Origin: an uncultured bacterium
GTDB lineage: Bacteria > Actinomycetota > Coriobacteriia > Coriobacteriales > Coriobacteriaceae
Assembly (NCBI GenBank): GCA_905215765.1
Contig: CAJMRP010000099.1
Location: 1-7,317 of the forward strand
Length of the DNA stretch: 7,317 bases
Direction: 5' to 3'
The position numbers and the translations under genes are program-made. Shown here one piece after another: positions 1 to 5,443 of this stretch. Each line of letters starts with the position of its first letter. Positions within the stretch are counted from its first letter, which is position 1. The notes under the pieces are model-generated. The model saw only the letters and a list, made by a program, of their open reading frames with translations, was not told the DNA's origin and searched no databases.

Positions 1-264
1 GTCACCTGCGCGGGTCTTGGGTTCCTTAACGAAGATCTCCTCGTCCGTCACCTTGTCGCGCAAAAGCTTGTTCTTGCCCTGCGCGGCCTCGGCCTTCTTT
101 TCCTCAGCCTCCAGTTCCTTCTGCAGCTGCGGCAGGCGGCCGTACTGCAACTCGGCGGCCTTGTTTAAGTCGTACTCGCGCTGCGCAAGGAGCGCCTCGG
201 CGCGCATGGGCGTCGAGGCGGCATAGTCAAGATTCACGGGTATGCGGTTTTGACCTGCGGTCAT
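1..264 (-). CDS. Mosaic ORF: cysteine desulfurase-like start joined to a ClpB middle-domain segment (3' end outside window)
   Basis: The frame is open for 88 codons from the ATG at 264 to the left edge. Residues 1-25 look like the beginning of a NifS/IscS-type cysteine desulfurase: VNLDYAASTPMRAEAL matches the conserved start of these PLP enzymes. A normal continuation would lead to GANPxSxH, which is absent. Instead residues 28-77 match the second half of the ClpB coiled-coil middle domain, for example NKAAELQYGRLPQLQKELEA and LLRDKVTDEEI (compare E. coli ClpB SELQYGKIPELEKQLEA and LLRNKVTDAEI). ClpB should then continue with the EVxxRWTGIP segment before its second ATPase domain, but residues 78-88 read FVKEPKTRAGD, in no frame ClpB-like. 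The PKTRAG string recalls a segment of phage-type tyrosine recombinases, too short to assign. The start and ribosome binding site fit a native gene after rpe, probably a cysteine desulfurase. The rest may be a recombined or misassembled end. The ORF is real as sequence; whether it is a real gene is doubtful. Confidence 0.5.
   Translation of the reverse strand, partial: MTAGQNRIPVNLDYAASTPMRAEALLAQREYDLNKAAELQYGRLPQLQKELEAEEKKAEAAQGKNKLLRDKVTDEEIFVKEPKTRAGD
34..183 (-). other. ClpB middle-domain (coiled-coil wedge) homology segment
   Basis: This stretch encodes about 50 residues rich in Lys, Glu, Gln and Ala that resemble the end of the ClpB middle domain, including LQYGRLPQLQKELE and KVTDEEI. 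ClpB is the Hsp100 disaggregase, normally about 860 residues with two AAA+ modules; neither module is present here. Both flanks switch abruptly to unrelated sequence without a frameshift, so the segment is an island. Confidence 0.6.
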
Positions 265-270
265 AAGGGT

Positions 271-942
271 TTATGCCTCCTGTGCGGCCTCGTTGCCCAG
301 CTTCTGCAGCAGCGCAACCTCGGCAGCGGGATCTTTGGACTTAAATACGGCGGAACCGGCCACGAGCACGTTGGCGCCGGCCTTGACGACCTCGGCGATG
401 TTCTTGGAAGAGATACCGCCATCGACCTCGATCAAGGGCGACACGCCATGGCGCTCACACATGGCCTTGAGCTCGTGCAGCTTTGCAATGGTGCCCGGGA
501 TAAAGCTCTGGCCGCCAAAGCCAGGGTTCACGCTCATCAGCAGCACCATATCGACGACGTCGATGATGCTCTCGAGTACGCACACGGGAGTGGCGGGGTT
601 GAGCACCACGCCGGCCTTGACGCCGCGCTGCTGCAAATGGGTGAGTGTGCGGTGCAGGTGCGTGGAAGCCTCGTAGTGCACGGTGATCATGTCGGCACCG
701 GCATCGGCGTACCAATCGACCGTCTCGTCGGGGTTCGATACCATCAGGTGCGCGTCGACCGGTACATCGGTGGAGCGCTTGACGGCCTTAAGAATGTCAA
801 CACCAAAGGTCAGGTTGCCGGTAAAGTGACCGTCCATGACGTCGAAGTGCACGTAATCGGCGCCGGCGATCTTGTCGAGCTCGCCCTTGAGGTTTGCCAT
901 GTCGGCCGAAAGGACGGACGGAGCGATTTTGATGGAACCCAT
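271..942 (-). CDS. rpe: Ribulose-phosphate 3-epimerase
   Basis: Rpe interconverts D-ribulose 5-phosphate and D-xylulose 5-phosphate in the pentose phosphate pathway. The 223 residues form one TIM barrel of usual length. Family motifs: IAPSVLSADMANL (6-18), VHFDVMDGHF (31-40), VDAHLMVSNP (62-71), MITVHYEAS (85-93), VVLNPATPV (112-120), MSVNPGFGGQSFIP (136-149) and EVDGGI (172-177). The four expected divalent-metal ligands are His32, Asp34, His65 and Asp174, with Asp34 and Asp174 as the acid-base pair. The loop after MDGHF reads TGN where most family members have VPN, a small departure on the active-site side; the Asn is kept. The ATG at 942 places the first conserved strand at residue 3, as in relatives. 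The end of the gene carries AGGAGG, which serves the next ORF. Its link to the lipid genes is positional only; rpe often travels with unrelated housekeeping genes such as rsgA. Confidence 0.97.
   Translation of the reverse strand: MGSIKIAPSVLSADMANLKGELDKIAGADYVHFDVMDGHFTGNLTFGVDILKAVKRSTDVPVDAHLMVSNPDETVDWYADAGADMITVHYEASTHLHRTLTHLQQRGVKAGVVLNPATPVCVLESIIDVVDMVLLMSVNPGFGGQSFIPGTIAKLHELKAMCERHGVSPLIEVDGGISSKNIAEVVKAGANVLVAGSAVFKSKDPAAEVALLQKLGNEAAQEA
276..281 (-). promoter_or_regulatory. Ribosome binding site inside rpe for the left-edge ORF
   Basis: A perfect AGGAGG overlaps the penultimate codons of rpe, 11 nt before the ATG at 264, with the rpe stop in the spacer. The spacing is a little long but the motif is strong, and it supports the ATG at 264 as a genuine start of a native gene downstream of rpe. 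Confidence 0.65.
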
Positions 943-950
943 GGTAGTAG

Positions 951-957
951 CCTTTCT
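951..957 (-). promoter_or_regulatory. Ribosome binding site of rpe in the gpsA-rpe gap
   Basis: AGAAAGG sits 8 nt before the rpe ATG at 942, in the 18-nt gap after gpsA, the largest gap in the window. It is a moderate Shine-Dalgarno match. The gap holds nothing resembling a terminator or promoter, so read-through from gpsA is expected. Confidence 0.6.
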
Positions 958-960
958 GCG

Positions 961-1968
961 CTAGTCGGTGAGTCCGTAGAACTCTTGAGAAGGGACGCGG
1001 TCGGTGAGAATCTCGAGCGCCCTATCCAAAGTAACACCGTTGTAGAGCGTTTGCTCCACGGCAAAGGTGAGCGGAATGTCTACGCCCAGTGAACGGGCGA
1101 GCTCGCTGACGCTGCGGGCCGCGACGGCGCCCTCGACCACCATATGCGTGCGTGCCTGGTACTCGTCGAGCGACACGCCATGGGCGAACTCGTAGCCAAA
1201 GGTGCGGTTGCGCGAATGCTCCGAAGTGCAGGTGGCGATAAGGTCGCCCATGCCGGCAAGTCCCATGCAAGTCATGGCCAGACCGCCGCGGGCGTGCACC
1301 AGGCGGCTGATCTCGGCCAGGCCGCGCGTCATGATGAGGGCGAGCGTGTTATCGCCCGCACCGGTACCGGCGGAGATGCCGCATACGATGGCGATGACAT
1401 TTTTCATGGCGCCGCAGACTTCGACGCCCGTCATGTCCTGCGACAGGTAGATGCGGAAGGCCGTGGAAAGCAGTAGCTCCTTAAAGGTCTCCCCCACCTG
1501 CTGGTCTTCACTGGCGATGACGGCGGCAGAGAGCCCGCCGCGGCAGATTTCCTCGGCATGGTTGGGGCCCGAGAGTGCCGCCACGCGCGACTCGTTGCCG
1601 ATCTCGCTGGCGATGACCTCGCTCATGAGCAGGCCGGACTCGGGCTCGATGCCCTTGGTGAGGCACAGAACCGGCGTCTCGCCCGCGATGAACGGAGCCG
1701 CTTGGTGGCAGACGTCGCGCAGGTGCGTCGAAGGCACGGCAAAGATGATGGCCTCGGCGCCGTCGAGCGCCTGGGCCAAGTCCGTCGTGGCGACAACGTT
1801 TTCCGGCAGCACGTAGTCCACCAGATAGCGGGGATTACGGTGCTCGCCGTTAATGCCGGCTGCCGTCTGCTCGCTGTGGGCCCACATGGTCACGCGCTCG
1901 GCTCGCGCGGCAGCAAGGCCGGCGACGGCGGTTCCCCAGGAGCCAGAGCCAATCAGCGCAACATTCAT
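961..1968 (-). CDS. gpsA: NAD(P)-dependent glycerol-3-phosphate dehydrogenase
   Basis: GpsA reduces dihydroxyacetone phosphate to sn-glycerol 3-phosphate in the cytosol, supplying the phospholipid backbone. The 335-residue length is typical. The N-terminal Rossmann fold opens with MNVALIGSGSWGTAVA, giving the GxGxxG-type dinucleotide loop at residues 7-12, and continues to FAVPSTHLRDV (76-86). LTKGIE (103-108) carries Lys105; LSGPNHAEE (132-140) is the substrate-side loop; GAMKNVIAI (186-194) carries the presumed catalytic Lys189. The helical C-terminal domain has DNTLALIMTRGLAEI (206-220) and GLAGMGDLIATCTSEHSRNR (236-255), where Arg255 and Asn254 bind phosphate in known structures. The start lies 9 nt after plsY with an excellent ribosome binding site. 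TAG is followed by an 18-nt gap to rpe. No oddities seen; the enzyme joins PlsY and PlsC in the same pathway. Confidence 0.98.
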   Translation of the reverse strand: MNVALIGSGSWGTAVAGLAAARAERVTMWAHSEQTAAGINGEHRNPRYLVDYVLPENVVATTDLAQALDGAEAIIFAVPSTHLRDVCHQAAPFIAGETPVLCLTKGIEPESGLLMSEVIASEIGNESRVAALSGPNHAEEICRGGLSAAVIASEDQQVGETFKELLLSTAFRIYLSQDMTGVEVCGAMKNVIAIVCGISAGTGAGDNTLALIMTRGLAEISRLVHARGGLAMTCMGLAGMGDLIATCTSEHSRNRTFGYEFAHGVSLDEYQARTHMVVEGAVAARSVSELARSLGVDIPLTFAVEQTLYNGVTLDRALEILTDRVPSQEFYGLTD

Positions 1969-1972
1969 GACT

Positions 1973-1980
1973 CTCTCCTA
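1973..1980 (-). promoter_or_regulatory. Ribosome binding site of gpsA fused to the plsY stop codon
   Basis: The string TAGGAGAG holds both the plsY stop (TAG) and the gpsA Shine-Dalgarno (AGGAG), with 6 nt to the ATG at 1968. The ribosome ending plsY must cover this site, so the two genes are very likely translated in a coupled way. Confidence 0.8.
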
Positions 1981-2661
1981 CTTATCGTCGGGCTCGGTGA
2001 CGCGCTTGGTAAACGAGAGCTTGGACTCCTTACCCGTCATGAGCTTTTTGATGTTCGCACGATGGGCCCACACCACGGTGATGCCGATCATCGCCATGCA
2101 AAACTTAAGTCCCAGGCTGCTGTACGGAAAGACCGCGCAGGCGGCGATAGGAAGACCGATGGCCGCGGCAAGCGAGCCTACCGACACAAACTTGGTGATG
2201 GCGACGGCCACGATAAACATGCCCAGCAGCGACAGGCCAATGGGCCAATACCAGGCAAGAATCACGCCCAGGCCCACGGCGATACCCTTACCGCCGTGGA
2301 AGTTGAGGTACGGCGAAAAGATGTGTCCCCACACGGCAGCCAGGCAAATGACGCCGAGCATCCAGTCGCCGGCGGCTCCGGGAGCCATGATGCTCACGGG
2401 GAAGCCATAACCCACGCTCGCGATGAGCGGACGCGCGATAAGGACGCAGATAGCGCCCTTAAGGCAGTCGAGCAGCAGCGTGAGCGCCGCGACCTTGGGG
2501 CCGGCGACGCGCAGTGCGTTGGTGGTGCCGATGTTGCCGGAGCCCGCCTTGCGAATGTCCGTGTGGTTGAACACGCGGCCCAGGATCAGGCCAAACGGAA
2601 TCGCTCCGATAAAGAACGAGACCACGGCGCAGATGGCGGTCAGCAGAATCGGATTAAGCAT
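1978..2661 (-). CDS. plsY: Acyl-phosphate:glycerol-3-phosphate acyltransferase PlsY
   Basis: PlsY is a polytopic membrane enzyme that moves the acyl group of acyl-phosphate (made by PlsX) onto the 1-position of glycerol 3-phosphate, the first committed step of phospholipid synthesis in most bacteria. The 227-residue protein is slightly longer than the usual 200-215. It is very hydrophobic, with membrane segments at about 3-28, 54-80, 98-114, 126-155 and 160-200. The three conserved motifs are visible: GSGNIGTTNALR (40-51; the family has GSGNxGATNxxR), GHIFSPYLNFHGGKGIAVGLG (starting at 112, glycerol-phosphate and active-site loop), and HRANIKKLMTGKE (200-212). A short polar tail (KLSFTKRVTEPDDK) follows. 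The ATG overlaps the end of der by 8 nt. The stop TAG forms part of the gpsA Shine-Dalgarno. The neighbour GpsA makes its acceptor substrate and PlsC uses its product. Identity is secure. Confidence 0.96.
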   Translation of the reverse strand: MLNPILLTAICAVVSFFIGAIPFGLILGRVFNHTDIRKAGSGNIGTTNALRVAGPKVAALTLLLDCLKGAICVLIARPLIASVGYGFPVSIMAPGAAGDWMLGVICLAAVWGHIFSPYLNFHGGKGIAVGLGVILAWYWPIGLSLLGMFIVAVAITKFVSVGSLAAAIGLPIAACAVFPYSSLGLKFCMAMIGITVVWAHRANIKKLMTGKESKLSFTKRVTEPDDK

Positions 2662-3988
2662 CCTTTTGCTCCTTCTTCCTAAAGAAGAGTCGAATGGGCG
2701 TTCCGGCGAAGTCGAAGGTCGAGCGCATGCGGTTCTCCACGTAGCGCTGGTAGGTGTCATTGACCAGGTCGCTGTGGTTGACGAAGAACGTGAACGTCGG
2801 CGGGTTGACGCCCGTCTGAGTCACGTAGTGCATGCGCAGGCGGCGCTTGCCGTCCACCACGGTGTGACCGAACTCGCGCAGGTCGGTGAGGAAGGTGTTG
2901 AGGCGCGAAGTGGTGATCTTTTGCGAGCGCGTCTTCTCGGCGGCGTCGACCATCGCCCAGATCTTCTCGACGCTGCGACCGGTCAGGGCAGAGATGCGCA
3001 GGTACTGGGCCCAGGGAGCCATGACGCCCAGACGGCGGTCGATGGTCTCCATGCAGGCCTCGCGCTTACGGTCGTCGTCGAGCAGATCCCACTTGTTGAG
3101 CAGCAGCACGATGGCGCAGCCGCGCTCAATGGCAAGACCCATGACCTTCTGGTCCTGCTCGGTAACGCCCACGGAGGCGTCGACGACGAGCAGCGCCACG
3201 TCGGCGCGGTCGATGGCGCGCAGGCCGCGAACCATGGAGTAGTACTCGATGTTCTCGTACACGGTGCTCTTCTTGCGAATGCCTGCGGTGTCGACCATGC
3301 GGTAGTGCTTGCCGTTGCGCTCGACGACCGTGTCGATGGCATCGCGCGTGGTACCGGCAATGTTGGACACGATGGAGCGGTCGGCGCCCAGGATGCGGTT
3401 GAACAGCGAAGACTTACCGGCGTTGGGGCGGCCGATGATGGCGACGTTCAGCGCGTCGGGGAACTCATCGGCGACCTCATCCTCTTCCTCCGGAAGCAGG
3501 GCCACGATGTCGTCGAGCAGGTCGCCCGTGCCGTGGCCGTGCAGGGCCGAGAGCGGCGTGGGCTCGCCGATACCGAGCGAATAGAACTCCCAGATGCTGT
3601 CGTTCTCGCGATCGGGGTTATCGAGCTTGTTCACAAGCAGAAAGACCGGCTTGTCGCAGCGCTTGAGCATGCGAGCGACCGACTCGTCCTCCTCGGTGAC
3701 GCCGGTGCGGCCGTCAACCACAAACAGGATGACGGCGGCTTCCTCGGCGGCGGCGAGGGCCTGGTCGCGAATGGACGTGGCGAAGACGTCATCGCTTTTG
3801 AGCGGTTCGATGCCGCCCGTGTCGACGATGGTGAACTCGCGGCCGTTCCAATCGGCCGTGTGGTACGAGCGGTCGCGCGTGACGCCGCGGGACTCATGGA
3901 CGATGGCGTCCGAGGTTTGGGCCAGGCGGTTAACGAGCGTGGACTTGCCCACGTTGGGGCGTCCGACGACGGCGACGATAGGTTTCAT
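2654..3988 (-). CDS. der: Ribosome-associated double GTPase Der (EngA)
   Basis: Der is an essential GTPase with two tandem G domains that helps late assembly of the 50S ribosomal subunit. The 444-residue protein has the normal length. G domain 1: P-loop GRPNVGKS (9-16), GVTRD (35-39), DTGG (56-59), NKLD (120-123) and SAL (147-149). An acidic linker (EEEDEVADEFPD, about 167-178) leads to G domain 2: GRPNAGKS (187-194), GTTRD (212-216), DTAG (233-236), NKWD (298-301) and SAL (333-335). The KH-like domain that contacts rRNA covers about 355-438 and includes NPPTF (395-399) and the C-terminal NRMRSTFDFAGTPIRLFFR. The second P-loop has Ala where Val is commoner, which should not affect nucleotide binding. 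The start MKPIVAVVGRPNVGKS is the standard one and has a good ribosome binding site. The last 8 nt overlap plsY. Placement after a DUF512 gene and before plsY-gpsA matches the clostridial arrangement. Confidence 0.98.
   Translation of the reverse strand: MKPIVAVVGRPNVGKSTLVNRLAQTSDAIVHESRGVTRDRSYHTADWNGREFTIVDTGGIEPLKSDDVFATSIRDQALAAAEEAAVILFVVDGRTGVTEEDESVARMLKRCDKPVFLLVNKLDNPDRENDSIWEFYSLGIGEPTPLSALHGHGTGDLLDDIVALLPEEEDEVADEFPDALNVAIIGRPNAGKSSLFNRILGADRSIVSNIAGTTRDAIDTVVERNGKHYRMVDTAGIRKKSTVYENIEYYSMVRGLRAIDRADVALLVVDASVGVTEQDQKVMGLAIERGCAIVLLLNKWDLLDDDRKREACMETIDRRLGVMAPWAQYLRISALTGRSVEKIWAMVDAAEKTRSQKITTSRLNTFLTDLREFGHTVVDGKRRLRMHYVTQTGVNPPTFTFFVNHSDLVNDTYQRYVENRMRSTFDFAGTPIRLFFRKKEQKDA
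2669..2674 (-). promoter_or_regulatory. Ribosome binding site of plsY inside der
   Basis: AAGGAG lies 7 nt before the plsY ATG at 2661, within the Lys/Glu-rich last codons of der. It supports the start at 2661 over longer in-frame extensions that would overlap der by about 100 nt. Confidence 0.75.
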
Positions 3989-3993
3989 CTGCA

Positions 3994-4000
3994 CTCCTTT
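3994..4000 (-). promoter_or_regulatory. Ribosome binding site of der, overlapping the DUF512 stop
   Basis: AAAGGAG lies 5 nt before the ATG at 3988, and its first two bases are the last two of the DUF512 stop TAA. It fixes the der start inside a longer open frame that extends upstream to 4159. Confidence 0.8.
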
Positions 4001-5441
4001 AATGGGTAGGGTCAGTGGAAGTGTTAGAGTCGGCAGGCACAATGCCAAGGATGTGCTCCAGGGTGTCGAGCAGCTCATGCGGCATGGTCGACACCACATG
4101 AACCTCGGCACCGCGACTGGTAAGGCTTGCGAGTAAATCGTCACGATGATACTCGTCAAGCGTCATGCCGTCAGCGTTGAACATGAGCTTAGGCACAAAG
4201 AGCATAACCCCCGACAGGTCTTGGGGTAGCTGCTCCAGAATGTCACACGCGACGATGAGGCCGGTCACGTCCACGTTGCCGCCAAAGTAGCGGTTCTTGA
4301 TGGCCGTGACAGTGCCGGCGAGTCCCCGGGGCGACTCCACAAAGCGGGCCACCGTGTCGCGTGCGCTGGCGCCCGAGAGGCACAGCAGGTGCTGGTTGCG
4401 CTCGGCAATGCCAGCGCGGACGCGGGCCAGACGCTCGGCGTCGGCGGCAAGCACGTCGTCGGTCTCGTCCAGATACGAGCGGATCATGCCGATACCGTCG
4501 TAGTACTGCGGATAGCCGTCGTAAAAGTCCGCCTCGGGCGGATCGATGCCTGCGTCCAGGTAGAACTCGTCGCTCATCTGGAAGGTGTGGCGGCCAAAAC
4601 GCTCGAAGGCGCGGTCCTGGTAGGGACGGATCATGGCAATGGTCTCGCGCGCCAGTTCGGGCTTGTCGCTGTAGGACCACGTAAAGCGGTTCTGATGCTT
4701 GGTAAAGCCCAGCGGCACAATGCCCAGGCTCGTGATCTGTTCGTGCTCCTCGCAAAAGCGCAGGGTCTTTTCCAGCTCCTCGCCGTCGTTCATGCCGGGG
4801 CACAACACGATCTGCGCGTGAATCTCGATGCCGGCGGCCATGATGGCCTCGAGTACGTCCATGCCGCGCTGGGCGTTGCGGCCCATCATGCGGCGGCGGA
4901 CGTCGGGGCTCACGGCATGAACCGACACGTTCATGGGGCTCATGTTGCGCTGGATGACGTTTTGCACGTCCTCGTCGGTGAGGTTCGTGAGCGTGACAAA
5001 GTTGCCCTGCAAAAAGCTCAGGCGATAGTCATCGTCGCGGATGTAGAGCGTGGAGCGGCCACCCTTGGGCAGCATAGTCATAAAGCAGAACACGCAGGCG
5101 TTCACACAGGTACGCATGCCGTCGAAGATGGGGCCATCGAACTCCAAACCCCAATCCTCGCCGGGAAAGCGGTCGAGCTCGACGGGGGTGACGGTGCCGT
5201 CGCGCGGGTCGAATACCTCCAAATCAACGGTGTCGTCGTCTGCTTCCCAAAGCCATACGATCATGTCGGTGAGTTGCTCGCCGTTGACCGTGAGCACGCG
5301 CATGCCCGGCTCGATACCCACATCCCATGCGGGCGACTCGGGACGCACGTTCTTTACGAGCGCGCCTTCACCCGGCTCGGGGTCGCGGCTGCGCCCGTAA
5401 TCGGCCACCTCGGCGGCGTATGCGGGTACGGTCTGGTCCAT
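3999..5441 (-). CDS. DUF512 family radical SAM protein with N-terminal PDZ-like domain
   Basis: A 480-residue protein of the DUF512 family, widespread in Firmicutes, Coriobacteriia and cyanobacteria and without an established reaction. Domains in order: a PDZ-like segment (about 24-62, ALVKNVRPESPAWDVGIEPG onward to VNGEQLTDM), then an iron-sulfur box with Cys112, Cys116 and Cys119 (CVNACVFC, the CX3CX2C of radical SAM enzymes), followed by the family stretch LPKGGRSTLYIRDDDYRLSF (124-143) and GNFVTLTNL (146-154). The barrel continues through NVSVHAVSPDVRRRMMG (171-187) and QIVLCPGMNDG (210-220). The DUF512 part has SDEFYLDAGIDPPEADFY (290-307), a GIGMIR element (316-321) and FGGNVDVTGLI (386-396). 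The ATG at 5441 lies 2 nt after the ispH stop; the only good Shine-Dalgarno (AAGGAG, 5456-5461) is 14 nt away, longer than ideal, so coupling to ispH is likely. An open frame extends upstream to 5663 but overlaps ispH and has no family resemblance. Family call is firm; function is unknown. Confidence 0.93.
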   Translation of the reverse strand: MDQTVPAYAAEVADYGRSRDPEPGEGALVKNVRPESPAWDVGIEPGMRVLTVNGEQLTDMIVWLWEADDDTVDLEVFDPRDGTVTPVELDRFPGEDWGLEFDGPIFDGMRTCVNACVFCFMTMLPKGGRSTLYIRDDDYRLSFLQGNFVTLTNLTDEDVQNVIQRNMSPMNVSVHAVSPDVRRRMMGRNAQRGMDVLEAIMAAGIEIHAQIVLCPGMNDGEELEKTLRFCEEHEQITSLGIVPLGFTKHQNRFTWSYSDKPELARETIAMIRPYQDRAFERFGRHTFQMSDEFYLDAGIDPPEADFYDGYPQYYDGIGMIRSYLDETDDVLAADAERLARVRAGIAERNQHLLCLSGASARDTVARFVESPRGLAGTVTAIKNRYFGGNVDVTGLIVACDILEQLPQDLSGVMLFVPKLMFNADGMTLDEYHRDDLLASLTSRGAEVHVVSTMPHELLDTLEHILGIVPADSNTSTDPTH

Positions 5442-5443
5442 AG

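Noticed and set aside
17..226. 69-codon plus-strand Ser-rich open frame at the left edge
   Set aside because: Antisense to the ClpB-like segment; the Ser/Ala/Arg-rich composition is the reverse complement of Lys/Glu/Ala codons.
943..960. Possible terminator or promoter between gpsA and rpe
   Set aside because: The gap is only 18 nt, with no inverted repeat, T-run or -10/-35 pair; it holds a ribosome binding site.
250..1092. 280-codon plus-strand open frame opposite rpe
   Set aside because: Opposes a complete, motif-perfect rpe and has His/Val/Asp-rich shadow composition.
1558..2682. 374-codon plus-strand open frame opposite gpsA and plsY
   Set aside because: Arg/Asp/His/Gly-rich low-quality translation spanning two real genes; no motif seen.
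2423..4009. 528-codon plus-strand open frame opposite der and plsY
   Set aside because: It mirrors der codon by codon in a GC-rich genome, is full of Val/Asp/Gly/His as such shadows are, has no recognisable domain, and crosses the der/plsY boundary. Der on the other strand has every motif.
3989..4159. N-terminal extension of der upstream of the ATG at 3988
   Set aside because: The added residues overlap the DUF512 gene and resemble nothing in Der, and the ATG at 3988 has a strong ribosome binding site and the standard family start.
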